A DNA stretch of 37,643 nt. It comes from a virus. This document shows positions 1 to 6,278 of this stretch, one piece after another. The notes beneath the pieces were generated by a model. That model was not told the origin of the DNA. It made no database searches and saw only the letters and a list, made by a program, of their open reading frames with translations. The position numbers and the translations under genes were made by a program. The stretch is from the IMG/VR virus record IMGVR_UViG_3300042863_001387, positions 1 through 37,643 of that record. One strand, written 5' to 3'. Position 1 is the first letter of the stretch, and each line of letters starts with the position of its first letter.

Positions 1-29
1 ATTATACACCCAAATCCATTTAATGTCAA
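1..29 (-). promoter_or_regulatory. sigma70-type early promoter
   Basis: On the minus strand TTGACA (24-29) and TATAAT (1-6) are separated by exactly 17 bp. It would drive a gene left of the window. The spacer is nearly identical to those of the promoters at 299-327, 2016-2044 and 3824-3852. The TGA stop of the gene at 26-265 lies inside this -35 box. Confidence 0.85.
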
Positions 30-265
30 GCGTTTTTTGTCAATTCCACGTGGAAAATTGTACCACCTCGACTGTTACCACGATTGCAATCTTGCCAAGA
101 TTCACGATGGGTGATCTTAATCAGACCAATCTTTTCCAACTTGAACATAGCATTGCGAGCACGGATACCATAACCTCCACCGGCACCTCGTCCATAGCAG
201 GTTTCAATATTGAAGAAACCACGCTTTGCAATTTCAGAGAGAATCATTTGTTCAGTCTTGGTCAT
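26..265 (-). CDS. small winged-helix-like phage protein
   Basis: A 79-residue protein that I do not recognise by name. The order of elements (helical TEQMILSEIAKRG, then a segment ending FKLEKIGLIKITHR, then a short beta-like tail) fits a small winged helix, so a DNA-binding or host-takeover role is possible but unproven. The ATG follows a CGGAG ribosome-binding site, and the gene lies directly downstream of a consensus early promoter (299-327). Its stop codon TGA is part of the -35 hexamer of the next promoter (1-29). The short length and early promoter fit the hypervariable early region of T4-like phages. Confidence 0.7.
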   Translation of the reverse strand: MTKTEQMILSEIAKRGFFNIETCYGRGAGGGYGIRARNAMFKLEKIGLIKITHRESWQDCNRGNSRGGTIFHVELTKNA

Positions 266-298
266 TTCGTGCTCCGTTATCTAACTGTCTATAGATGT

Positions 299-327
299 AT
301 TATACACCCAAACCGATTTATTGTCAA
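299..327 (-). promoter_or_regulatory. sigma70-type early promoter for the 26-265 gene
   Basis: TTGACA at 322-327 and TATAAT at 299-304 (minus strand) with a 17 bp spacer. The start codon of the small gene follows about 35 nt downstream. Confidence 0.9.
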
Positions 328-331
328 CCGT

Positions 332-604
332 TTACATCAAATCAATTTGAATTTGTTTGCCACGGATTGTAGTACCTAGCCCAGTTGGGACAGATTCCTT
401 GAAAGTAGGGGCAAGAAAACGCTTGCGAACAAGTTCCATCAATGCATCCCACGCCAACGTGCGGGCGTTGACAGTAGCAAATTGCTCCGACATTTGCTTG
501 ACAGTAAGATACATGCCGATGTCGTTTTCACTACCATCGCCTTTAAAAATCACCCGAACTTTTTGAGAATTCTTCAAACCGTGAGCAAGTGTTTTTGTAC
601 GCAT
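332..604 (-). CDS. hypothetical early protein
   Basis: A 90-residue protein with no family I can name. I place the start at 604 rather than further upstream: this ATG has an AAAGGA ribosome-binding site about 6 nt before it and lies just below a perfect early promoter at 635-663, whereas a longer reading frame would begin upstream of the promoter. The protein is basic in its middle part (ALMELVRKRF) and ends with alternating hydrophobic residues (IRGKQIQIDLM). It sits among independent one-gene early transcription units. Confidence 0.7.
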   Translation of the reverse strand: MRTKTLAHGLKNSQKVRVIFKGDGSENDIGMYLTVKQMSEQFATVNARTLAWDALMELVRKRFLAPTFKESVPTGLGTTIRGKQIQIDLM

Positions 605-634
605 TTCGAGTCCTTTATCTAACTGTATAAAGAT

Positions 635-663
635 ATTATAGCACAGGTGCCATTTATTGTCAA
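635..663 (-). promoter_or_regulatory. sigma70-type early promoter for the 332-604 gene
   Basis: TTGACA at 658-663 and TATAAT at 635-640 on the minus strand, 17 bp apart. It shares the TTGACAATAAAT core of the other early promoters here. Confidence 0.88.
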
Positions 664-684
664 CCTCGACGCATCCTACTACTG

Positions 685-1293
685 TCAAATTTCTAGGTCT
701 TGCCAGGGCTTGGTGCCAATGGTACGTGGTCCTCGTAGCTCAGAAGGATATCTGGCCACTCCATACTCCATAATCTCGGCTGACTCGGCAAACACGAATG
801 GACGACCCTTAACCCTGCTCATAAACTCACCAGACTTGCCAAATAGCGCGCCGCCCTGTGGTACCTCATTGTGGTAGCCTGGATATCCCTCTGGGCAGTG
901 ATTGGTGCCAATCAAGGCACCGACAGCGCCTGCTGCCCCATAGATGATAGAGTCTTGTTCGAACTCTTCACCTAGTGCTAGGAGTGCCTGCTTTAGACTG
1001 CCCTTGTCCTGTAGGTCTATCACTAGGAAACTGTTCTCTCCAACCTCGCGGGCATCTTGTGAACCGTAGTTTTCGATATAACTGCCCTTGATAGCGGTGA
1101 CACCATATCCAGCAGACCTTAGTTTAGCTAAGAGGCTTTTGTTTCGCTGTTGATTTTGCTGATATGTGTAGGGTTCACCAGTGCCGCACTCTGGCGCATA
1201 ACGGAACGCGGTGATGGTGCCGTAATCGTGCTTTTGGGTAGATCGATAGACTCTGCTAAGTCCAGATTCGTTTATAATTTCTTTTGCTATCAT
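685..1293 (-). CDS. conserved phage protein, possibly DUF3293-like
   Basis: A 202-residue protein. The middle part has the order seen in DUF3293-type proteins: an early Y..T segment, a Q/N-rich stretch (YQQNQQRNKSLL), a GYGV..I.G segment, a ..SFLVIDL strand and a final FEQDSIIYG motif (about residues 112-120). That resemblance is from memory and is weak. The C-terminal third (PEGYPG, FGKSGEFMSRVKGRPFVFA) looks like a separate small domain. It lies 37 nt behind the gene at 1331-1705 and is probably cotranscribed from the promoter at 2016-2044. No catalytic residues can be assigned. The stop TGA again falls in a TTGACA string, but no -10 box follows it. Confidence 0.7.
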   Translation of the reverse strand: MIAKEIINESGLSRVYRSTQKHDYGTITAFRYAPECGTGEPYTYQQNQQRNKSLLAKLRSAGYGVTAIKGSYIENYGSQDAREVGENSFLVIDLQDKGSLKQALLALGEEFEQDSIIYGAAGAVGALIGTNHCPEGYPGYHNEVPQGGALFGKSGEFMSRVKGRPFVFAESAEIMEYGVARYPSELRGPRTIGTKPWQDLEI

Positions 1294-1330
1294 ACTTATA
1301 CTTATGCCTCAAGGGTGAATTATGGTATTG

Positions 1331-1705
1331 TCAACCTCGGCGCATGGTAGCTATGTCGATAATTTCCTCATCGGAAAAGACCGGAACTGCATTAGACTTA
1401 TGAAGTGTAGAAATTCCTCGCATTTTTGTCCCTGTGTAATACTGAGGGGGCTTGCTGCTAACAGGTCCAGTAACCCATAAATTAAGACTTTTATGCGGGG
1501 CGGGGGTATTGCTAGCAGTAACTGCGGCTGGTTTAGCTTTAACCTGCTTTACCGGCTTGCTGAGTTTGGCCCATTCAACATTCTTTTTCTGCCATTCCTC
1601 TTCTAATGCAATATGCTGGCGCTTGGCTTCCGCGCTGGCGAATTTTACCTTACCTTTTTTCTTGCCCGTAGTGTTAAGCCAAGGCCCTTCAAGATGGAAC
1701 GCCAT
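1331..1705 (-). CDS. conserved T4-like phage hypothetical protein
   Basis: A 124-residue protein. The N-terminal MAFHLEGPWLNTTGKKKGK, followed by a lysine-rich helix (FASAEAKRQHIALEEEWQKK), and the C-terminal HKSNAVPVF..EEI.DIA.MRRG, are patterns I associate with conserved small proteins of T4-like phages of unknown function. I chose the ATG at 1705, two nt after the stop of the upstream gene, because the conserved N-terminal motif begins there. The alternative start 39 nt upstream would overlap that gene. The middle is a low-complexity Ala/Pro/Lys linker, so the protein is likely two short ordered ends joined by a flexible segment. Confidence 0.72.
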   Translation of the reverse strand: MAFHLEGPWLNTTGKKKGKVKFASAEAKRQHIALEEEWQKKNVEWAKLSKPVKQVKAKPAAVTASNTPAPHKSLNLWVTGPVSSKPPQYYTGTKMRGISTLHKSNAVPVFSDEEIIDIATMRRG

Positions 1706-1707
1706 TG

Positions 1708-1983
1708 TTAAGATGCTTGCAACATTGAGGCAGGGACACGCCAATTAGTCATCCCTGATCTGACAATGATGAACTTACGATTTACCTTTTCAACATTACC
1801 CATTACCGTTTGTCCGGTGCGGGTGCTAGTGAATTGAACCTTAGTGCCCACTGTCAGGGTGTACTTGTTTTTCTGTGCGATTTGACCACGAGCAAACTTG
1901 ATGGCATCACCGATGCTAATCAGTTGGTCATTAGTAAAGTTACCAGAAAGAATAGCACGGTTGATTTCAGAAATGTCAGTCAT
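1708..1983 (-). CDS. small KOW/SH3-like conserved phage protein
   Basis: A 91-residue protein. Residues 1-40 form a predicted helix pair. Residues 44-88 contain VGTKVQF..TRTGQTV.GNVEKVNRKF and end W.VPASML, which fits a small beta-barrel of KOW/SH3 type as found in nucleic-acid-binding proteins. AAAGGAA precedes the ATG and a consensus early promoter lies at 2016-2044. It is the first gene of a three-gene unit with 1331-1705 and 685-1293. The exact function is unknown. Confidence 0.75.
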   Translation of the reverse strand: MTDISEINRAILSGNFTNDQLISIGDAIKFARGQIAQKNKYTLTVGTKVQFTSTRTGQTVMGNVEKVNRKFIIVRSGMTNWRVPASMLQAS

Positions 1984-2015
1984 AAAAATTCCTTTAGTTA
2001 ACTGATTAAGACTCT

Positions 2016-2044
2016 ATTATATACCCAAACTGATTTACTGTCAA
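2016..2044 (-). promoter_or_regulatory. sigma70-type early promoter
   Basis: TTGACA at 2039-2044, TATAAT at 2016-2021, 17 bp spacer. The stop codon TGA of the upstream gene (2041-2043) is inside the -35 box. Confidence 0.9.
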
Positions 2045-2202
2045 CCAGTATTTTCAGATGCGTTTTTGTGCTTGGGCCTACGTTGGTAGGAATCTTTACG
2101 CTTTACTGATTTGGGTTTGAAGGGAGAATCTTCAGCAAACAAAATATAATGTACCCGAGACTTAATCTGGGGAACTTTGAACGACAACACTTGCTTACTC
2201 AT
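2041..2202 (-). CDS. small basic hypothetical protein
   Basis: A 53-residue, strongly basic protein (KPKSVKRKDSYQRRPKHKN near the C-terminus) with no recognised family. I start it at 2202 because an in-frame ATG there follows a GGGA-type ribosome-binding site and the promoter at 2235-2263. The longer frame would run into that promoter. It ends GGT TGA, the TGA being part of the next -35 box. The positive charge suggests nucleic-acid contact, which is only a guess. Confidence 0.6.
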   Translation of the reverse strand: MSKQVLSFKVPQIKSRVHYILFAEDSPFKPKSVKRKDSYQRRPKHKNASENTG

Positions 2203-2234
2203 ATTAAATCCCAAATTGATTAACAACTTAATAC

Positions 2235-2263
2235 AGTATAGCACAACCTGTATTTATTGTCAA
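2235..2263 (-). promoter_or_regulatory. sigma70-type early promoter for 2041-2202
   Basis: TTGACA at 2258-2263 and TATACT at 2235-2240 with 17 bp between. The TGA stop of the gene at 2260-2547 lies in the -35 hexamer. Confidence 0.82.
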
Positions 2264-2547
2264 ATAGTGATTGAAATTGCAGTTACTGATCGTGTAATAA
2301 AACTACGCCACGCCGCCGCTTCTAAATCATACACTGCTATGCTAGTTTCTGACTTTTTGCGGATAGGCTTATCTTCCGTTACTGGTAGTTTTGGAATCAA
2401 ATTGGGCTGCAGGGTACACCGCATTACCCGGGTAGTCATATCTTTCTTAGTGAAAGTTACGGTTACCTCAGAGATAGACAGCATCCCGGTAAGCCATACT
2501 GAGAACTTTTCCCAATCCTCATCACTGAATTTAACAAGATTTTCCAT
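2260..2547 (-). CDS. SH3-like beta-barrel protein (WYL_2 / DUF2693 type)
   Basis: A 95-residue protein carrying the pattern VTVTFTKKDMTTRVMRCTL (residues about 28-46) followed by LP, then ISVYDLE-like and WRSF (residue about 80). This is the signature I know from the small Sm-like/SH3-fold family (DUF2693, WYL_2) widespread in T4-like phages. The biochemical function is not established. It follows 2549-2848 with a 1-nt gap in the operon that starts at the 3824-3852 promoter. Confidence 0.85.
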   Translation of the reverse strand: MENLVKFSDEDWEKFSVWLTGMLSISEVTVTFTKKDMTTRVMRCTLQPNLIPKLPVTEDKPIRKKSETSIAVYDLEAAAWRSFITRSVTAISITI

Positions 2548-2548
2548 A

Positions 2549-2848
2549 CTATTCTTCTGCTAGTTCAGCTGGATCGGCTGTGGTGAAGAAAGTCTTAATC
2601 TTAGCTTCCTTGCTCCATGTTGATGCATACTTATTATCACTATCACATAGCGCCAGTGCTTGTTTTTTATCAACAACACGATGGCTAACAATGGTCTCAC
2701 CCATGTGTTCTTGTGAAAATTCACCAGCTTCGTTCATAGTAACAGTGTCAAGGGCCCATTCTGTCTTACCAATTGGCACCTCAACCATGTACCGCATACG
2801 AAACATTGATACTGCTTCTACCAAAACCCATTCTGACTTCTTACTCAT
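2549..2848 (-). CDS. conserved T4-like phage protein
   Basis: A 99-residue protein with a highly recognisable core, EWVLVEAVSMFRMRYMVEVP (residues 6-25), then EWALDTV, EFSQEHMGETIVSHR and a C-terminal W..E.K..TFFTT. I recall this as a conserved protein of T4-like phages of aquatic bacteria without known function. The real start is the ATG at 2848, whose first two bases overlap the TGA of the upstream gene (TGATG) and which is preceded by AGAGGG. A GTG one codon upstream is less likely. Translational coupling to 2848-3354 is expected. Confidence 0.82.
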   Translation of the reverse strand: MSKKSEWVLVEAVSMFRMRYMVEVPIGKTEWALDTVTMNEAGEFSQEHMGETIVSHRVVDKKQALALCDSDNKYASTWSKEAKIKTFFTTADPAELAEE

Positions 2849-3354
2849 CACTCACCCTCTTTCTGATCTATAATATTTTTTAGAATAATTTCTACCATTT
2901 TGTTTAGCGTAACATCTCGCTTGTGTGCCTCTAGTGCCAACTGTAGTACCAAATCATCTTCCAAATCAAGCGGAACTTGAATACGCCTATCAAACGGCAA
3001 GTTATTAAAAATAGCCTGGGCTTTTTCTAGCCAATCTGATTCCAACTCCAAATCAAACCATGTAACATCATCCCACGCCTTGTATGGATCAACTTGTTTC
3101 TTATGACACTCACGCTTATACGCAGCTAGGTACTCAGGATTTATCCACCGATATGGCGCGGGCATATCTTCGGATTTAGGATAGACAACCGCTTCATAAA
3201 TTTCTTGGGTTTTACCATCAAACACTACAGTTGAATCGGCAAACTCGGACTCGTAATCCATATGCCTACTATCGGCACCGTAGCAAGACCATTGATAATC
3301 ACTGCCACCGGTGATCTTGTGGTCGAACGCAATATTAACTGTACTCAATAACAT
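2848..3354 (-). CDS. conserved phage protein with C-terminal ribbon-helix-helix-like segment
   Basis: A 168-residue protein. The first half (MLLSTVNIAFDHKITGGSDY, then YESEFADSTVVFD..TQEIYEAVVY) is an acidic conserved domain. The last 45 residues (RRIQVPLDLEDDLVLQLALEAHKRDVTLNKMVEIILKN, positions about 120-160) have the strand-helix-helix spacing of ribbon-helix-helix DNA-binding or antitoxin proteins. Its ribosome-binding site GAGGT lies within the end of the preceding 37-codon gene, so the two are coupled. It might be a small regulator, which is an inference from the RHH-like tail only. Confidence 0.75.
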   Translation of the reverse strand: MLLSTVNIAFDHKITGGSDYQWSCYGADSRHMDYESEFADSTVVFDGKTQEIYEAVVYPKSEDMPAPYRWINPEYLAAYKRECHKKQVDPYKAWDDVTWFDLELESDWLEKAQAIFNNLPFDRRIQVPLDLEDDLVLQLALEAHKRDVTLNKMVEIILKNIIDQKEGE

Positions 3355-3356
3355 TT

Positions 3357-3470
3357 TTATACCTCAGTTTGTTGTTCATTCTCTACAAACCCTTCAGCGG
3401 GTGATTGCGCCCACAGAAAAGCTATTATTAATAATAGTATTATAACACAAATAGTAATCTTACGCAACAT
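3357..3470 (-). CDS. 37-residue membrane peptide
   Basis: A short gene reading MLRKITICVIILLLIIAFLW followed by a polar tail AQSPAEGFVENEQQTEV. A charged N-terminus, about 16 hydrophobic residues and an acidic tail make this a single-span inner-membrane peptide. The ATG follows GGGAAAAC. Its stop codon lies 2 nt before the next gene, whose ribosome-binding site is inside this ORF. Tight spacing on both sides supports it being real. The function is unknown. Confidence 0.6.
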   Translation of the reverse strand: MLRKITICVIILLLIIAFLWAQSPAEGFVENEQQTEV

Positions 3471-3484
3471 TTTGTTTTCCCGAT

Positions 3485-3817
3485 CTATTTGAATGTGTTC
3501 AACTGCGGATCATATTCACGGATCAATTCTAGCTCGCGTTGATGCGCTTGAGCCTTGCCGCGAACAGTTGACAACGGGCCAAATACAAATGCTTCAGGAC
3601 CATGCTTGCGCAATGACAAGCACAGGCTCCAATTTTTTGTCTCAGTCATCGCACGTTGCAAGTGTTTTTGCATACGGCGTGTCAGGGTTCGCTTGACAGA
3701 ACCGCCAAAACTAAGCGCCGTCAAACCGATATAGGAGTCACCGGTCTCTACATTTGTGATGTAATAGATGACTTGATTTCGGTCAGAACGACGCTTGCGC
3801 GTGATTTTCGAGTTCAT
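3485..3817 (-). CDS. GIY-YIG nuclease-domain protein
   Basis: A 110-residue protein made of one GIY-YIG domain: YYITN (residues 18-22), DSYIG (about 27-31), an arginine-rich helix (RTLTRRMQKHLQRA), and the late E in QRELELIREYDP..NTFK that matches the catalytic Glu region of the family. It lacks the NUMOD and zinc-finger DNA-binding parts of homing endonucleases, so it may be a small nuclease used on host DNA or in repair. The ATG lies only 6 nt after the -10 box of its consensus promoter, with no room for a Shine-Dalgarno site, so the transcript should be leaderless. Confidence 0.8.
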   Translation of the reverse strand: MNSKITRKRRSDRNQVIYYITNVETGDSYIGLTALSFGGSVKRTLTRRMQKHLQRAMTETKNWSLCLSLRKHGPEAFVFGPLSTVRGKAQAHQRELELIREYDPQLNTFK

Positions 3818-3823
3818 AAGTGT

Positions 3824-3852
3824 ATTATATACCCAAATTGATTTATTGTCAA
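3824..3852 (-). promoter_or_regulatory. sigma70-type early promoter, leaderless start
   Basis: TTGACA at 3847-3852, TATAAT at 3824-3829, 17 bp spacer. The start codon of 3485-3817 begins at about +1. It heads a run of five genes down to 2260. Confidence 0.9.
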
Positions 3853-3911
3853 CCTTTAAAACTGATTTTTATCCGGTATTTTTCCAAAATTTATGCCAAT
3901 TTTCAGCCCAT

Positions 3912-3919
3912 ACTAAATA
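3912..3919 (+). promoter_or_regulatory. T4-type late promoter octamer
   Basis: ACTAAATA, a one-base variant of the T4 late octamer TATAAATA, lies exactly 5 nt before the ATG at 3925. With the T4 geometry (octamer at -13 to -6) transcription would start on the A of the ATG. Confidence 0.7.
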
Positions 3920-3924
3920 GCACT

Positions 3925-4821
3925 ATGCAATGGAATGTAGGGTTACAGGATTTCAAACAATGTTCACTAGAATTAGGCGCTAGTAACAATCATTTTACCA
4001 CAGAATTATTAGATGTAGACTTTGAGAGGGGCCGCGATATTGCCGACATCTTCTATGATCACCTAGCTGTTAGGCAAACCAAGTTTGTAGAGGTTCTGTA
4101 TAGTGGCGGGCTAGACAGTGAGCTAGTATTGCTTTCTTGTTTACGCAAAAAGATACCGGTTAAGGCTATTACAATGATCATCAAAATTGATAATATGATA
4201 ATCAATACACACGATTTGTATTATGCTGAAAAATTTTGTAGAAATCATAATGTTGAACAGATATTAATAGAATTAGATGCGGGTGAGTTTTACTCTAGCG
4301 GCAAATATTATGATTATCTGGCTCCCTATCACATAACAGAGCCTCACGTTGCCACACACTTGTGGTTGATAGAGCAATGTAGTTATTTTCCGGTGATTGG
4401 TGGTGATTGGCCTTGGGTACAAGTAGACAAAAAAGCAAAGCTATTGTCGCCATTTAGGTTGGAATTTTCTAGCTATGAAAGATTTATGCGGGATAAGGGT
4501 ATACCGGGAATAGGTAACATGATCGGGCATAGCCTAGAAGCTAGTTGTAAAATGATAGCATTACATATCGATAGCCACATAGGATCGGAAGATGTAGCCT
4601 TGTTAAAGCAACGTATGTATCGGCAGATAGAACCAGGCATTACAGAGCCTAGAAGACGAAGCTATGGGTGGGAAAATGTAACTAGTGCTACTTTGAACTT
4701 ATTATTGATAAAGATATCCTTACTTAAAAAATTAAAACCAACCACGCATAGCATTAAGTGGGGAAATGTTATTTCAACTCTATTAGATACTACGCTACAC
4801 GAAAGTAGTACGTTTAGATGA
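3925..4821 (+). CDS. PP-loop ATPase, asparagine-synthetase-like (paralogue 1)
   Basis: A 298-residue protein of the adenine-nucleotide alpha-hydrolase/N-type ATP pyrophosphatase fold. The PP-loop SGGLDSE (residues 60-66) binds the ATP pyrophosphate. Further shared blocks are the ELDAGEFYSSGKY region and PVIGGDWPW, also present in the proteins at 18,826 and 26,846. Such enzymes adenylate a carboxylate or carbonyl group and let an amine or sulfur attack it. No glutaminase or rhodanese domain is attached. The start at 3925 is chosen because the late octamer at 3912-3919 sits exactly 5 nt upstream; an upstream ATG at 3820 would read through that promoter. The 3' end overlaps the next gene by ATGA. 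The substrate is unknown. Confidence 0.85.
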   Translation: MQWNVGLQDFKQCSLELGASNNHFTTELLDVDFERGRDIADIFYDHLAVRQTKFVEVLYSGGLDSELVLLSCLRKKIPVKAITMIIKIDNMIINTHDLYYAEKFCRNHNVEQILIELDAGEFYSSGKYYDYLAPYHITEPHVATHLWLIEQCSYFPVIGGDWPWVQVDKKAKLLSPFRLEFSSYERFMRDKGIPGIGNMIGHSLEASCKMIALHIDSHIGSEDVALLKQRMYRQIEPGITEPRRRSYGWENVTSATLNLLLIKISLLKKLKPTTHSIKWGNVISTLLDTTLHESSTFR

Positions 4822-5390
4822 ATACGCCATACCAATCGTTTGCCCATGGTCTTGTGAAAAGTAAGATATGGTTGTGTGAGGAATTAGAAAACATTCTAAC
4901 TAACCGCGTAACTGCCCCGACTGTTAATATTCTCGGTGCTTGGCACAACACATTAGCCTTTATGATGATAGTCCGTAAGCCCAATTACTATGCGGAGTTC
5001 AATGCGTATGATGTTGATAGTGAAGCCACGGCCGTCGCTAATAAAATATGCGACACTTGGCTATACGAATCACCAAAAGTTTATAATCATACAGTTGACG
5101 CTAGCACTGTTGCGTTTACCTATGATAGTAACACCGTTTATATTAATTGTAGTGTAGACCAATTTGAAGATACTGCATGGTACACCAACATTCCTACAGG
5201 AAGCATTGTATGTCTTCAATCCACTAATATGCCCCTAGATAACGATAAATGGCATATTTCACAGAGTGTAACTTCACTAGAAGAGTTACAAAATAGATAT
5301 CAAATGACAACTCTGCTATATAGCGGATCACTTGCTATTGACTATCACACGTGGGGTTATACGCGATTTATGATTATTGGAATCAAATAG
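4818..5390 (+). CDS. class I SAM-methyltransferase-like protein
   Basis: A 190-residue protein. The order of elements resembles a Rossmann methyltransferase: VNILGAWHNTLAF (about 34-46) in place of the usual glycine motif, an acidic AYDVDSEATAVANK (about 64-77) as in a SAM-ribose site, NCSVDQFEDTAW (about 111-122), IPTGSIVCLQS, and a final strand. The canonical GxGxG is degenerate, so activity is uncertain. The gene overlaps the PP-loop ATPase by 4 nt (ATGA), implying coupled translation and a joint role, for example modification of the same metabolite or base. Confidence 0.6.
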   Translation: MNTPYQSFAHGLVKSKIWLCEELENILTNRVTAPTVNILGAWHNTLAFMMIVRKPNYYAEFNAYDVDSEATAVANKICDTWLYESPKVYNHTVDASTVAFTYDSNTVYINCSVDQFEDTAWYTNIPTGSIVCLQSTNMPLDNDKWHISQSVTSLEELQNRYQMTTLLYSGSLAIDYHTWGYTRFMIIGIK

Positions 5391-5392
5391 CC

Positions 5393-5415
5393 AAAAAAAA
5401 GACCCCGAAGGGTCT
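5393..5415 (-). terminator. rho-independent terminator, minus strand
   Basis: On the minus strand a 6-bp stem AGACCC/GGGTCT with a UUCG tetraloop is followed by eight T residues. It ends the omega-like gene and the tRNA array transcript and also separates it from the convergent methyltransferase-like gene. Confidence 0.9.
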
Positions 5416-5420
5416 AATTA

Positions 5421-5630
5421 TTATTTTTTCACACGTTTAAGATATTCTACACCAATTAACCCTGCTTGCACTTCTGCTAGGGCAGTAATGATTGGCCCAT
5501 TACCTTCTGTGGTAGTTATCTTTGGACGATACCCTCTTTTCAATTCTCGGGCCCTAATTGAAGCAATGAGAACTAGATTATAACGATTACCTACTGCTTC
5601 TACCGCTTTCTCGCTTGAGATACGTGGCAT
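5421..5630 (-). CDS. RNA polymerase omega-subunit-like protein
   Basis: A 69-residue protein. MPRISSEKAVEAVGNRYNLV (1-20) then LIASIRARELKRGYRPKI (21-38) and ITALAEVQAGLI match the bacterial RpoZ pattern (basic start, NRF.LV..A..RAR.L, then TV.AL.EI..G.I). Bacterial omega helps fold beta-prime and binds ppGpp, so a phage copy could replace host omega or stabilise modified polymerase. The ATG at 5630 has AAAGGAA 8 nt upstream; a longer frame would enter tRNA-Gly. It is the last gene of the tRNA array transcript, just before a strong terminator. Confidence 0.8.
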   Translation of the reverse strand: MPRISSEKAVEAVGNRYNLVLIASIRARELKRGYRPKITTTEGNGPIITALAEVQAGLIGVEYLKRVKK

Positions 5631-5658
5631 TATATTTCCTTTAAATGTTAAACTGTTT

Positions 5659-5732
5659 TGGAGCGGGATAGGAGAATCGAACTCCTGACTAAACCTTGGC
5701 AAGGTTTCGTTTGACCATTAAACTAATCCCGC
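5659..5732 (-). tRNA. tRNA-Gly(GCC)
   Basis: Cloverleaf with acceptor GCGGGAT/ATCCCGC, anticodon loop TTGCCAA and T-loop TTCGATT. Encoded CCA, discriminator T. Confidence 0.95.
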
Positions 5733-5738
5733 ATTGTA

Positions 5739-5816
5739 TGGTACATCGTCACGGACTCGAACCGCGGACCCTCTGGATGTAAACCAGATGCTCTAACCAG
5801 ACTGAGCTAACGATGC
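5739..5816 (-). tRNA. tRNA-Val(TAC)
   Basis: Acceptor GCATCGT/ACGATGT (one G-U pair), anticodon stem TCTGG/CCAGA, loop TTTACAT, T-loop TTCGAGT, encoded CCA. Confidence 0.95.
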
Positions 5817-5825
5817 ATAATTCTC

Positions 5826-5993
5826 TTACTTCTTGTCTACTTTTCCACCAGGTGAACGTGAATTTTCTTTTTCAATAGTAACATATCCCCGAATAAATGA
5901 TCCACGAAGATGCGGATTGTGAATAGCGGCAGCCACCAGCTTTATTGGTTTGCCGATCTTAACGGCCTTTGGATCATATCCTCTACAAGTCAT
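5826..5993 (-). CDS. 55-residue hypothetical protein within the tRNA array
   Basis: A short gene between tRNA-Pro and tRNA-Val. The protein starts [20 protein letters not shown] and ends with a polar [14 protein letters not shown] tail. The ATG has AAAGGAAA about 9 nt upstream. The N-terminal half has alternating hydrophobics compatible with a small beta fold. No family is recognised. It is translated from the tRNA transcript, as is the omega-like gene downstream. Confidence 0.6.
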   Translation of the reverse strand: MTCRGYDPKAVKIGKPIKLVAAAIHNPHLRGSFIRGYVTIEKENSRSPGGKVDKK

Positions 5994-6019
5994 ATCATTT
6001 TCCTTTAGTTAAAACACTT

Positions 6020-6096
6020 TGGTCGGAGTACAAGGATTCGAACCTTGGACCTCTGCGTCCCAAACGCAGCGCACTACCAGGCTGTGCTACACTCCG
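6020..6096 (-). tRNA. tRNA-Pro(TGG)
   Basis: Acceptor CGGAGTG/TACTCCG, anticodon stem CTGCG/CGCAG, loop TTTGGGA, T-loop TTCGAAT, encoded CCA. Confidence 0.95.
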
Positions 6097-6116
6097 AAAC
6101 TTTCTTATTTTTTATT

Positions 6117-6192
6117 TGGTGCCGATTGTCGGATTCGAACTGACCACATCCGCCTTACAAGAGCGGCGCTCTACCAAATGAGCTAAACCGGC
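6117..6192 (-). tRNA. tRNA-Thr(TGT)
   Basis: Acceptor GCCGGTT/AATCGGC, anticodon loop CTTGTAA, T-loop TTCGAAT, encoded CCA. Confidence 0.95.
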
Positions 6193-6200
6193 AAACTTTT

Positions 6201-6272
6201 AAGCGGGGGTCGGATTCGCACCGACGATCTTCAGGTTATGAGCCTGACGGGTTACTACTTCCCTACCCCGCA
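6201..6272 (-). tRNA. initiator-type tRNA-fMet(CAT), aberrant elbow
   Basis: The acceptor TGCGGGG/CCCCGCT has an unpaired 1-72 position, the bacterial initiator hallmark. The segment CTCATAACCTGAAGATCGTC is nearly the same as in E. coli initiator tRNA. Odd points: the D-loop (AAGTAGTAA) has no G18G19, the T-loop is TGCGAAT with G instead of T at position 55, and CCA is not encoded (CTTAAA follows). Confidence 0.85.
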
Positions 6273-6278
6273 AATTAC

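Noticed and set aside
1326-1334. promoter upstream of the 685-1293 gene
   Set aside because: TTGACA is present, but no -10-like hexamer occurs 15-19 bp downstream on the minus strand.
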